DNA of 10,660 nt from Baffinella frigidus (GCA_026770585.1 MU648004.1:3500-14159), one strand, 5' to 3'; shown: positions 1 through 6,124, numbered from the stretch's first letter. Notes: a model not told the origin generated them from the sequence alone. Translations and numbers: made by a program.

Positions 1-126
1 CTGAACCCTGAACCCTGAACCCTGAACCCTGAACCCTGAACCCTGAACCCTGAACCCTGAACCCTGAACCCTGAACCCTGAACCCTGAACCCTAGACCCT
101 GAAGCCTAGACCCTGAAGCCTGAACC
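1..126. repeat. Terminal telomere-like array, CCCTGAA
   Basis: Twelve perfect CCCTGAA heptamers run from 6 to 89, after a partial unit at 1-5. Five variant units follow (CCCTAGA, CCCTGAA, GCCTAGA, CCCTGAA, GCCTGAA) to about 124. The C-rich strand reads 5' to 3' into the window, as at a left chromosome end, and purity falls away from the end, as is normal for telomeres. The heptamer is TTCAGGG on the G strand, unlike the TTTAGGG that dominates the interstitial arrays of this window. Whether position 1 is the true physical end or only a contig end cannot be told. Confidence 0.85.
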
Positions 127-154
127 AGACTGACTTTCGCTGGGCTGAGAGTCC

Positions 155-412
155 GCACGGATGACTACGAACCTGTGGCTTTGAATAACCCCTAAGCGAT
201 AAGACCTAGGACCCTACAGTAGGCAACCCGTAGGGACATAGGGGGGTTCCTACGGAGCGGCGCCCACTCCTCCGTACCGCACAGTGGACTACGAACCTGT
301 CATCAAAAGACAACTGACCTTGAGGCGCAAGACTTGAGGGATTTTCTGGTGCAATTTGGTCACGTTGACCCCTGAAATCCGCCCCCAACAAAAACTGTGC
401 AGCCCACAGTGT
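155..412. repeat. Diverged dispersed repeat 'AACCCCTAAGCG', copy 1
   Basis: A long, diverged copy of the sequence at 3830-4112. Both share GAATAACCCCTAAGCGATAA, the ACCCTAC(A/G)GTAGGCAA(C/T)CCGTAGGG block, CAGTGGACTACG(A/G)ACCT, TCATCAAAAG and a TTTGGTC(A/G)CGTT block in the same order. A third, short copy lies at 2779-2832. On the minus strand the two long copies give related peptides (QLSFDDRFVVH here, KLTFDERSVVH in the other). These span an AAGTTGAC-type motif, so this may be intron sequence read through and not protein. Confidence 0.7.
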
Positions 413-417
413 GGTCT

Positions 418-447
418 AAAGAAGGAGGAGGAGGAGGAGAAGAAGGC
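418..447. repeat. Purine microsatellite (GGA/GAA)
   Basis: A run of GGA and GAA trinucleotides on the plus strand, next to exon-like fragment A1. On the minus strand it is a pyrimidine tract. It lies downstream of A1, so it is not that exon's acceptor tract. Confidence 0.7.
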
Positions 448-507
448 AACGTTGCAAAAGCGGGCTAAGTTGACAAAATCAGATTGACTTTTGTGGGCAA
501 AGTGGAC

Positions 508-564
508 CTCGCGCCACTGCTCGAGGACGAGATCCGCGCAGCGCCCCTGCTCCAGCACTTTCAC
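508..564 (-). pseudogene. Exon-like fragment A1
   Basis: Read on the minus strand, 57 nt (19 codons) encode VKVLEQGRCADLVLEQWRE, with G or C at almost every third codon position. The segment is preceded by GTCAACTCGAATGCAG, an AG acceptor carrying the GTCAACT motif. It is followed by GTCCACTTT, a possible GT donor. Two decayed copies follow at 743-763 and 1153-1193. I do not recognise the protein family. The flanks and codon bias point to a real exon copied into the subtelomere. A short chance ORF is the alternative, but three related copies with the same CAG|GTGAA start argue against it. Confidence 0.4.
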
Positions 565-742
565 CTGCATTCGAGTTGACTAATCACGTGTTTTCCTGGT
601 ACTAATGTTGACTAAATTACGATAATCCACTGTTACTTCTTAAGTTAACAGAGGTTCCACTTTTGCTTTGAGACGTTCCACTCTCGACTTTTGTCTCGGT
701 GGGCCGCGCTCTGGTACAAACCCCGCCCGGATCAGTCAACTG

Positions 743-763
743 CCCCTGCTCCAGCACCTTCAC
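743..763 (-). pseudogene. Exon-like fragment A2, truncated
   Basis: Only the first seven codons (VKVLEQG) of family A remain, after the same GTCAACTCGGATGCAG acceptor-like flank. The exon then breaks off directly into CAGTTGACTGATC, an intron-type motif. The 773-796 stretch beyond the acceptor (CGAGTTGACTAATCACGTGT) nearly equals 572-591 beside A1, so exon and flanking intron were copied together. Confidence 0.45.
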
Positions 764-804
764 CTGCATCCGAGTTGACTAATCACGTGTTTTTGTGGCG
801 CGCC

Positions 805-1005
805 CGTGTCAGACACACCCGTCGCTGTGTTAGACACATCCACCGCTGTGTTGGACACACACATCCAAGTGTTAGACACACCCGCCCTGAGTCAGACACA
901 CCAGCCCTGTGTCAGACACACCCGCTGCCGTGTTAGTCACCCTCCCTCAAGTGTTAGACGCCCCCTCCCCCAGTGTTAGACACACCCACCCACATGTCAC
1001 ACACT
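805..1005. repeat. Minisatellite, ~20-22 bp unit (GTGTTAGACACACCC)
   Basis: About nine to ten tandem units of roughly GTGTTAGACACACCCGCC, with starts near 806, 826, 847, 869, 889, 909, 930, 951 and 973. Unit length wavers between 20 and 22 bp. The plus-strand reading frame through it (Arg-His-Thr-rich repeats) is therefore a by-product and soon loses register. Each unit contains GTGT and ACAC, so single units can fold back. Confidence 0.8.
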
Positions 1006-1032
1006 GCGTCGCGTCCGTGTTACTACGGCCCT

Positions 1033-1089
1033 ATTGAAAAGGCCCTTCATTTAATTAGGCGGCCTCATTAAATGAAGGGCCTTTTCAAT
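1033..1089. repeat. Perfect 23-bp hairpin, 11-nt loop
   Basis: The arms 1033-1055 and 1067-1089 are exact reverse complements (beginning ATTGAAAAGGCCCTTC), around an 11-nt loop TAGGCGGCCTC. No T-tract or gene end lies beside it. In a eukaryotic context it is better read as a small foldback element than as a terminator. Confidence 0.85.
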
Positions 1090-1152
1090 CGACAGACACT
1101 CCGTCACGTCCGTGGCAAGAAGGTGAAGTTGACTTTTGCTGCGAAAGTTGAC

Positions 1153-1193
1153 CTTGCGCCACAGCACTAGGTCCCCTGGTCTAACACGTTCAC
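1153..1193 (-). pseudogene. Exon-like fragment A3, frameshifted
   Basis: It starts at CAG|GTGAACGTGTTAGACCAGGGG like A1. It has lost a net 16 nt in the middle, so the reading frame is broken and a TAG appears in the original frame. The end, CAGTGGCGC(G/A)AG|GT-like in A1, is here TGCTGTGGCGCAAG|GTCAACTTT. Both inferred splice edges are kept although the exon body has decayed. The following 'intron' contains two GTCAACTT motifs. Confidence 0.4.
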
Positions 1194-1205
1194 CTGCAGG
1201 GTTTG

Positions 1206-1255
1206 GGGAGAGAGAGAGGAGAGAGAGAGGGGTGGCGGGAGAGAGAGAGAGAGGA
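1206..1255. repeat. GA microsatellite
   Basis: Two (GA)n runs with short interruptions. On the minus strand this is a CT-rich tract shortly upstream of the A3 acceptor (CTGCAG|GTG at 1194-1193), where a polypyrimidine tract would be expected. It may simply be a microsatellite. Confidence 0.7.
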
Positions 1256-1359
1256 CAGCACAGCCCCACAGAGGGTGTTAAAGGGTGCATCGACGCATTG
1301 AATGGGGTTTGAGATTGTGGGGGATGAATAGCCAGGCGTAGCCACCCGTCCTGGGAATC

Positions 1360-1493
1360 TCATAGGGAAACGGTTTAAATTTAAAGATTCAATGAAAATT
1401 ACTACACGAATGCTTAAATGTTGCTAGTAAAACCCATTGTGTGTAGTAAATTTCATTGCCAGAAAGTTTTATGTTAAAACCGTTTTCCTATGA
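1360..1493. mobile_element. MITE-like foldback, GGGAAACGG family, copy 1
   Basis: The ends TCATAGGGAAACGGTTT and AAAACCGTTTTCCTATGA are imperfect inverted repeats. Inside is a second inverted pair, ATGAAAATTACTACACG and GTGTGTAGTAAATTTCAT. AATC stands on both sides (1356-1359 and 1494-1497) and could be a target-site duplication. A second copy lies at 7751-7892. There is no coding capacity, so it must be non-autonomous. Confidence 0.8.
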
Positions 1494-1629
1494 AATCTCC
1501 CCCGACCGTGTGCCTGCGAGACAGCTTCGCCAAGAGTTTAGGGCTTGTTTTGGGGGGATTTGGGTTGAGGAAGGAGAAATCGTTGCACCCACCACTTGAG
1601 GCTGACCCTGGCCTTTGTTTTCAGCTGGG

Positions 1630-1957
1630 CTAGGGTTAAGGGGTTAGGGGTTAGGGGTTGGGGTTTAGGGTTTGGGGTTTGGGGTATGGGGTTTGGGGTT
1701 TGGGGTTTGGGGTTTTGGGTTTTGGGTTTTGGGTTTGGGGGTTTGGGGTTTGGGGCTTGGGGTCTGAGGTTTGTGGTTTGGAGTTTGGGGTTTGGAGTTT
1801 GGGGTTTGGTGTTTGGGGTTTGGGGTTTGGGGGTTGGGGTTTGGAGTTTTGGGTTTTGGGTTTTGGGCTTGGGGCTTGGGGCTTGGGGCTTGGGGCTTGG
1901 GGTTTGGGGTTTGGGGTTTGGGGTTTAGGGTTTAGGGTTTAGGGTTTAGGGTTTAGG
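1630..1957. repeat. Interstitial telomere array, G-rich, with variant blocks
   Basis: About 46 heptamer-like units read TTTAGGG on the plus strand, opposite in direction to the terminal array. Variants come in blocks: GGGGTTA at the start, then TTTGGGG, TTTTGGG, CTTGGGG (five in a row near 1866-1905), and five canonical TTTAGGG at 1918-1957. Apparent ORFs here (Gly-Phe-Trp-Leu repeats) are by-products. The long G runs could form G-quadruplexes. Confidence 0.9.
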
Positions 1958-1964
1958 CTCTTGT

Positions 1965-2000
1965 ACCGTGACGACGTTTTTCTTCTCAAAGCTTTCCCGA
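1965..2000 (-). pseudogene. Exon-like fragment B1
   Basis: On the minus strand this reads RESFEKKNVVTV, clearly related to RESFEKQGVVMV in the other B copies. GTCAACTTTATC lies just upstream. It is the most diverged copy and abuts the interstitial telomere array (ends 1957) on its other side, which may have truncated it. Confidence 0.45.
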
Positions 2001-2096
2001 TAAAGTTGACTAACCGCATCTTCTCCTGGTACTAATGTTGACTGAATTAACACATCCCCTGGTACAAATCTGACAGATTCAGTCAACTGCCCGCGC

Positions 2097-2130
2097 ACCA
2101 TGACGACGCCTTGCTTCTCGAAGCTCTCGC
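2097..2130 (-). pseudogene. Exon-like fragment B2
   Basis: On the minus strand this encodes RESFEKQGVVMV, lacking the initial R codon where it joins a GTCAACTGCATCAA spacer. It runs on in frame to V-R-G-Q before the CAGTTGACTGAATC spacer. The B4 entry discusses possible identity. Confidence 0.45.
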
Positions 2131-2230
2131 TTGATGCAGTTGACTGATCTCATCTTCTCCGGGTACTACTGTTGACTAAATCAACACACACCCTGGTACA
2201 AATCTGAAAGATTCAGTCAACTGCTATCAT

Positions 2231-2290
2231 ACCATGACGACGCCTGGTTTCTCGAAGCTCTCGCGGATCATCTTCAGGTTCTTCGCCGCG
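2231..2290 (-). pseudogene. Exon-like fragment B3
   Basis: On the minus strand, after GTCAACTGC, it reads IAAKNLKMIRESFEKPGVVMV. It then meets a stop (GTATGATAG) immediately before CAGTTGACTGAATC. ATG|GTATGA could be read as a splice donor. It extends further 5' than B2 and matches B4 from N-L-K onward. Confidence 0.45.
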
Positions 2291-2387
2291 ATGCAGTTGA
2301 CTAATCACATCTTCTTCTGGTACTCACGTTGACTAAATCAACACACCCCCTGGTACAAATCTGACAGATTCAGTCAACTGCCCCCGC

Positions 2388-2452
2388 ACCATGACGACGC
2401 CTTGCTTCTCGAAGCTCTCGCGGATCATCTTCAGGTTCGCCGCGCTCGTGTC
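2388..2452 (-). pseudogene. Exon-like fragment B4, longest (possible PhyH-type N-terminal segment)
   Basis: On the minus strand, after an acceptor-like TTTGTGGCAG, the frame reads DTSAANLKMIRESFEKQG, then VVMVRG, with mostly G/C third positions. The pattern (helix ending in FEKQG, then VVMVRG) resembles the start of phytanoyl-CoA dioxygenase-like Fe(II)/2-oxoglutarate oxygenases, where 'FE.DG.VVV.G' is common. No iron-binding His or Asp is covered, so this is only a suggestion. The fragment is about 20 codons of a protein normally of some 250-300 residues. The other copies (B1-B3) lie downstream on the same strand. Confidence 0.35.
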
Positions 2453-2458
2453 CTGCCA

Positions 2459-2580
2459 CAAAGTCGCCAAAGTTGACGTTCGCAACTTAACAAAGTCAAC
2501 GCGGCAAAGTTGACGGTAACCCCCATCAGTTGACAGAGACTTGACTTTCACCCCCACGTTTGACTTTCACATCCAAGCGC
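2459..2580. repeat. Dense AGTTGAC/AGTCAAC cluster
   Basis: Within about 120 bp the motif (A)AGTTGAC, AGTCAAC or a one-base variant (CTTGACTTTCA, TTTGACTTTCA) occurs at least six times, at uneven spacing and in both orientations. It lies directly upstream of exon-like fragment B4 on the minus strand, where an intron would be. Confidence 0.65.
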
Positions 2581-2618
2581 CTGCTCGTGTCCTGATTTCC
2601 GGAAGCGGTTTCATCCGG

Positions 2619-2762
2619 ACGAGTATTTATAATAATTACGATTTTGGTGCATCTTAAGGGGTAAAAATAAGACAAGCGTCCATCTAGACTTCATTTGGAG
2701 TCTTAAGATACACCAAAATCGGATCGGAGATCCCCAAAATCGTATTTATCATGAATACTCGA
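2619..2762. mobile_element. Foldback element, CGAGTATT ends
   Basis: The ends CGAGTATTTATAATAA and TTATCATGAATACTCG are imperfect inverted repeats. Inside, TTTTGGTGCATCTTAAG pairs with CTTAAGATACACCAAAA. CCAAAATCG-type motifs recur near both ends. About 144 bp, AT-rich against its surroundings, with no coding capacity: a MITE-like foldback. Confidence 0.65.
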
Positions 2763-2778
2763 CGGGATTAAGTTGGCG

Positions 2779-2832
2779 AACCACACAGCGGACTTCGAAG
2801 GGAGTTTGAATAACCCCTAAGCGATAAGACCT
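2779..2832. repeat. Dispersed repeat 'AACCCCTAAGCG', short copy 2
   Basis: It shares AACCACACAGCGG.CTTCGAAGGGA and GAATAACCCCTAAGCGATAA with 3830-3880, then breaks off at 2832 at a small hairpin (CTTTTAAC 2831-2838 with GTTAAAAG 2860-2867). Confidence 0.75.
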
Positions 2833-2920
2833 TTTAACCTTCACGAGCCTTGACGTACAGTTAAAAGGCTGGAACGGTGTCTCGCAATTTCGGGGCGAGC
2901 CACACGTTTTGCACGAACAC

Positions 2921-3129
2921 CACTCGAGGCTGGAAGTGGGACCATTTTAAATGTGGGGTTGTTACATTTAGTACCAGTCACGGGCAGGCTTGGTCACGTA
3001 TCTCGGGTTATAACCCGAGATACGTTACTAAACGACCCTATTTGTGTGAAAATTACTACACAGCGGTCCACTTGTACAGGACTTGTAGAGTTAAAACTTT
3101 TAAAATAGTCACACTTCCAGCCTCGAGTG
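2921..3129. mobile_element. MITE-like element, CACTCGAGGC ends, copy 1
   Basis: It is bounded by CACTCGAGGCTGGAAGTG and CACTTCCAGCCTCGAGTG, with an ATTTTAAA/TTTTAAAAT pair just inside. It holds a perfect 30-bp palindrome at 2996-3025 and one copy of the TGAAAATTACTACACA core. The 209-bp element matches the one at 9564-9795 in opposite orientation. No clear target duplication is seen here. Confidence 0.8.
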
Positions 3130-3261
3130 GACTGTGGGGCCAAAAACATACTGGACTCCAAATTTTGGGAAGCATGAAATGTAGCAAGAAGAGGCCCATT
3201 TAACTAATCTGAAGCAGGCTCAGTACCCGGAAAATCTTGGATCAGTCGACATTTGACTAGC

Positions 3262-3735
3262 GGGGGTGGTCGACTAATTCAGGGACGTTTGTACCACTGA
3301 CGAGGACACGACTGTACCGGAAAGAGGTCCAATTAGTCAACTGCTTCGAGTCAACTGGGGCACACGATTTCTGGAACAAAACCAAGGGGATTTAAGCCCT
3401 AGATGTACAGAATGGCTCCAATGCCACCCTGCACCTGAGATAGATTGTATGAGGGTATTCGATGCGACTGTACCTCTGTCTATCGAGCACGGTCGACTAA
3501 TTCAAGGACGTTTGTACCACTAAAAAGGACACGACTGTACCGGAAAGAAGTCAAATTAGTCAACTGCTTCGAGTCACGTGGGGCGCACCTGCCACCTGCA
3601 AACTCGAAACCCAACCCCGTATGGACACGACTCTGTTTTCCTGGTACTAATGTTCCAGGAGGGGGACACGACTGTACCAGAAAGAGGTCCAATTAGTCAA
3701 CTGCTTCGAGTCAACAGCATCCAATTAGTCAACTA
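3262..3735. repeat. Dispersed repeat GACACGACTGTACCGG...AATTAGTCAACTGCTTCG, three copies
   Basis: Copies near 3269-3355, 3484-3578 and 3665-3735 share GTCGACTAATTCA(G/A)GGACG, TTTGTACCACT, GGACACGACTGTACC(G/A)GAAAG, then CAATTAGTCAACTGCTTCG and AGTCAAC. The third lacks the first part and carries CCTGGTACTAATGTT instead, a piece seen beside exon fragments A1 and B. No exon-like frame lies between these copies. Confidence 0.7.
3441..3469 (+). repeat. Short repeat GTATGAGGGTATTCGATG, inverted copy at 4110-4138
   Basis: About 28 nt around GTATGAGGGTATTCGATG occur here on the plus strand and at 4110-4138 on the minus strand with about one mismatch. Both lie next to a possible GTGCGCC or GGTGCAGG donor-like sequence. 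Confidence 0.6.
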
Positions 3736-3829
3736 TTCTGCACAATAATAAATCAGCATTTGCAGAGGTCCAATCAGTCAACTTAGTCGACTCAAAATAA
3801 TAACTGAACATCAGTCAACTGTTAGTCAA

Positions 3830-4112
3830 CCCACACAGCGGGCTTCGAAGGGATTTTGAATAACCCCTAAGCGATAAGACCCAGGACCCTACGGTAGGCA
3901 ATCCGTAGGGGCATCGTACCTAGCCGTCGAACGCAGGGAGAAGGTCCAGCACCATCACGTTGCTGGAGCCTACCACCCAGTGGACTACGGACCTTTCATC
4001 AAAAGTCAACTTACGCTGTGGGCAGTTAACTTTAAGGGGTTTCTCATACAAATTTGGTCGCGTTACCGCTAAATCTAGGGGGCCCGAAACCCTCGAAGCC
4101 CACCGTGTGGCA
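3830..4112. repeat. Diverged dispersed repeat 'AACCCCTAAGCG', copy 3
   Basis: This is the second long copy of the 155-412 repeat, in the same orientation, and the one that contains exon-like fragment C1. Copy 1 has unrelated sequence (TACGGAGCGGCGCCC) where C1 stands, between the CCGTAGGG block and CAGTGGACTACG. The exon is therefore either inserted here or replaced there. Confidence 0.7.
3923..3970 (-). pseudogene. Exon-like fragment C1
   Basis: Minus-strand peptide GSSNVMVLDLLPAFDG, 48 nt. It is preceded by GGTGGTAG (acceptor-like) and followed by TAG|GTACG, where copy C2 has CAG|GTGCG. Against C2 there are both silent (CTT/CTC, CTC/CTG, GGC/GGG) and replacement (S/N, N/D, L/Q) changes. 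The protein family is not recognised. Confidence 0.4.
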
Positions 4113-4166
4113 GTCTCATCGAATACCCTCATACAATATATCTGGGGCGCACCTGCCCGAAAGAAG

Positions 4167-4247
4167 TCCAATTAGTCAACTGCTTCGAGCCAACTGAATC
4201 CAATTAGTCAACTGCTTCGAGTCAACTGAATCCAATTAGTCAACTGC
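4167..4247. repeat. Tandem repeat, 32-bp period, TCCAATTAGTCAACTGC
   Basis: Units start at 4167, 4199 and 4231. Each contains CCAATTAGTCAACTGCTTCG and AG(T/C)CAACTGAA. The last unit runs at CTGCCTCGCAC straight into the donor side of exon-like fragment C2 (minus strand). This is a local amplification of the 3262-3735 motif at the start of a putative intron. Confidence 0.75.
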
Positions 4248-4254
4248 CTCGCAC

Positions 4255-4305
4255 CTGCCCGTCGAACGCAGGCAGGAGGTCCTGCACCATCACGTCGTTG
4301 GAGCC
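4255..4305 (-). pseudogene. Exon-like fragment C2
   Basis: Fifty-one nt on the minus strand encode GSNDVMVQDLLPAFDGQ, ending exactly at CAG|GTGCGAGGCAGTTGAC, a good splice donor with the intron motif 10 nt in. Upstream is ATGGCGAAT, with no AG directly at the junction, so the 5' edge is uncertain. Third codon positions are nearly all G or C. Two independent, diverged copies (with C1) keep the frame apart from the last codon. Confidence 0.45.
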
Positions 4306-4318
4306 ATTCGCCATCCCC

Positions 4319-4373
4319 GAAAGTCGACCCCGGAAGTTGACACCCCCGAAAGTTGACACCCCCGAAAGTTGAC
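4319..4373. repeat. Tandem GAAAGTTGACACCCCC, 16-bp period
   Basis: About three and a half units: GAAAGTCGACCCCG, GAAGTTGACACCCCC, GAAAGTTGACACCCCC, GAAAGTTGAC. It lies immediately upstream of exon-like fragment C2 in that exon's own direction. It is one of the few places where the AGTTGAC motif is arranged at a regular spacing. Confidence 0.8.
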
Positions 4374-4399
4374 GACTCCTGGGGTGGAGGGGATGCTGG

Positions 4400-5135
4400 G
4401 GTGAGACCAGGATTTCCCCCAAAAGATGACGGATTTGTACCACGAACCCATGATGTCAACTTAAGAATAGTCAGCCAACCCAACTGAGGCAGAGCTAGAG
4501 GGTATAGGGGTGCCCTTCTTCGTTGGCGCTAGAACATTTTTTTAGCACGGAGGAGGATTCATTTGTGACACCCGCGCTCAGATTGGGAGCGAACCGTCTT
4601 ATTCGAGCCTCCTGATTTGTACCACAGGTCGTCGGAATCCGACGACCTCCAGTACAAATCAAGAGAGCTGGAAAAGACGACTTGCTCCCACTCTGAGGGT
4701 GGGTACACGGGAGTCTTCTTTGTGCGCGCAAGGACGTTGCCTTCCTCCAGCAACCCGTAGCAGCTTATAACCGGGTCGGGTACTGTAGTACTTTTCAGCC
4801 AAACCAAGGATATCTCCTTGAATCTCACCGTCAGCAATTCCCAGGTACCTAGGGCCTCCTACCGTAGGGTCGTACGAACAAATCAAAGAAAGAATTTATT
4901 TCCTGGATTCTTGCAAGGACCCGGTACAAGATTGGTAAACACTGCTTCGGGTTGCTGGTGGTTGGCAGGGAGGAGGTGGATGTGTGTCTTGATCAGCCTG
5001 ATTGGGTCTCGCCAATTTGCCCGGTACAGAGTCTAGCTCCGCCTTACTCGGGTCCACCGACTATTCTCAAGTTGGCATGCTGGTTTTGGGTTACAAAGCC
5101 GTCAAATTTGGCGCGGAAAAGAGCCTGGTCTCACC
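4400..5135. mobile_element. 736-bp foldback element with ~100-bp terminal inverted repeats
   Basis: The left end (GGTGAGACCAGG, then GATGACGGATTTGTACCAC, GTCAACTTAAGAATAGTC, GGCAGAGCTAGA) matches the reverse complement of the right end (GGTGAGACCAGG, TTTGACGGCTTTGTAACCC, CCAACTTGAGAATAGTC, GGCGGAGCTAGA) in order over about 100 bp, at roughly 70-75% by eye. Inside are further inverted pairs: 4577-4600 with 4674-4697, and 4747-4763 with 4942-4958. The same end sequence recurs at 7482-7560. Two minus-strand ORFs (4559-4837, 4659-4886) show no family I know, and no transposase motif is visible. Confidence 0.7.
4613..4660. repeat. Near-perfect 48-bp palindrome
   Basis: GATTTGTAC...GTACAAATC encloses the perfect inner pair AGGTCGTCGGA / TCCGACGACCT around one base. 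It lies within the 736-bp element. Its outer part is the same TTTGTACCA motif that follows AGTTGACGGA at the element ends. Confidence 0.8.
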
Positions 5136-5139
5136 ATTA

Positions 5140-5790
5140 TTGGTGAGCCCAAGTAGACTGAAACAGAGCTAGAGTTTGTTTGTGCGTGGGAGCGGCGCGC
5201 CCGTCCCTGGTCAGACGTGTCCACCGCCATCGTTCCAGCTGGTCCACTCGAGCAGACCGAGGCGTGGGGGTTGCTGGTCACCCAACGCCGCAGGGAGGGG
5301 GGGGGTTCTGAACAGGCTGCGAGATCCTGCGCACCCGAGTGTTCTGGGCTGGCGGTCTACCCTTCCGTCCGGGCTGCCGCCACCCCCACGGCGCGGACGC
5401 GGTGTCCTCCGGCCGTGTATCAAATCAGTGTGCTAAGGAGATCCAGCGCATAGCCCAGGGTCGTGCGCCCGGACCTTGGGCGGGGGTAGAGGGAGGATCA
5501 GAAGGATCCTTCTGGGGGCGAGAGTGGGATGCGAGCGGTGGTGTGGGCGGCGGGCACCTCTGCAGAGCCGTGGCTAGATGGAGGGTCGTCGACTTGCGGA
5601 GGGGACGAGAGAAGGCGAAGAGATGCGAAGGATCCTTTCGCCTTTGTTCGCAGCGAGATCGATCGCGAGATCCCAGCTTCTGAAGTGGAGTGAATCGATG
5701 TTATTGTTTTAGCCATTTCCTCTCAGGGGCCGGTCATTTTCGACTGGCCCACCCGAGCAAAACGGCTGAAAACGCTTCTCGTTTGGTGCA
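5140..5790. other. GC-rich stretch without a recognisable gene
   Basis: It is much richer in G and C than its surroundings and nearly free of the AGTTGAC motif. It contains several overlapping ORFs on both strands, the longest at 5339-5683 (plus, 114 codons). None shows a known domain or a consistent codon pattern. It could be the promoter and 5' untranslated part of the candidate gene starting at 5877, or an unassigned exon. GAAGGATCCTTC palindromes near 5510 and GAAGGATCCTTT near 5630 are the only internal structure I see. Confidence 0.4.
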
Positions 5791-5841
5791 CTTCCGAGGC
5801 CAAAATCCCGATGATCATCCCGATTTTCGGTACCGAGGAAG
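5791..5841. repeat. Imperfect palindrome centred on ATGATCAT
   Basis: CTTCC.GAGG..AAAATC..GATGATCATC..GATTTT..CCGAGGAAG, arms interrupted by a few mismatches, centre about 5814. It lies 36 bp upstream of the candidate start codon at 5877 and contains the CAAAATC motif seen in other foldbacks of the window. Confidence 0.6.
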
Positions 5842-5876
5842 CCGCGCGCTGGGACTTGACCGGACGTTGGGCTTGA

Positions 5877-6048
5877 ATGCAAACCGGGCAGCGCCCGCGG
5901 TTCCATCCCGCTGGTCCCGCCCGCCTTGCTGTGCTCGCACTCGCCCTCTCGCTCGCGTCCTGCATCATCGCGCTGCCGGGCGCCGAGGCTCTCATCGTAC
6001 CGGCTGCCCCCAGCATGGCGAACGGGGGAGCGCACGGCGGCACTGCAG
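5877..6048 (+). CDS. Candidate first exon of a secreted or organelle-targeted protein
   Basis: From ATG at 5877, 57 codons run to CAG|GTGTGT at 6046-6050, a good splice donor. The peptide has a basic start (residues 1-17, MQTGQRPRFHPAGPARL), a hydrophobic core (about 18-35, Ala/Leu-rich) and a GAEA|L signal-peptidase-like end. A short Ala/Gly segment follows. G or C fills most third codon positions, unlike the surrounding repeats. This is the pattern of a signal peptide, perhaps the first part of a plastid leader in an alga, but the mature protein is not in view. No continuing exon could be identified downstream. Alternatives are an ORF by chance in GC-rich DNA, or a truncated gene remnant. 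Frames on the other strand (5709-6043) look like shadows. Confidence 0.35.
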
Positions 6049-6124
6049 GTGTGTTTGAACCTTAAGGCAGGCCGCGTGACATTGCACCCACCAGCGATCC
6101 CGTCGCCGTCATCGCGTCATCTTC

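Larger units (their letters stand above)
1965..2457. repeat. Tandem repeat of exon B plus intron-like spacer
   Basis: Units start at 1965, 2097, 2231 and 2388 (spacing 132, 134, 157), each at ACC(A/G)TGACGACG. The spacers share a fixed order: AGTTGACTAA-type motif, CTGGTACTAATGTTGACT, CCTGGTACAAATCTGACAG, ATTCAGTCAACTGC. Read on the minus strand, each unit is one codon-like segment followed by a ~90-nt intron-like spacer whose ends, AGTTGAC...GATTTGTACCA and TAGTCAACT, are partly inverted repeats. Confidence 0.8.

Noticed and set aside
691-936. ORF with VRHTRR-like repeated peptide
   Set aside because: It lies in the ~20-bp minisatellite. The unit length changes, so the periodic peptide is lost after four units.
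1596-1942. Two long plus-strand ORFs of Gly, Phe, Leu, Val and Trp
   Set aside because: They are translations of the TTTAGGG/TTTGGGG telomere heptamers. Three units of 7 nt keep a frame open without coding for anything.
2877-3203. 108-codon plus-strand ORF
   Set aside because: Most of it is the CACTCGAGGC MITE with its perfect palindrome. There is no domain and no coding pattern.
5211-6058. Overlapping ORFs on both strands around 5211-5716 and 5709-6058
   Set aside because: High G+C content removes stop codons in several frames. Only the frame at 5877-6048 has coherent protein features.
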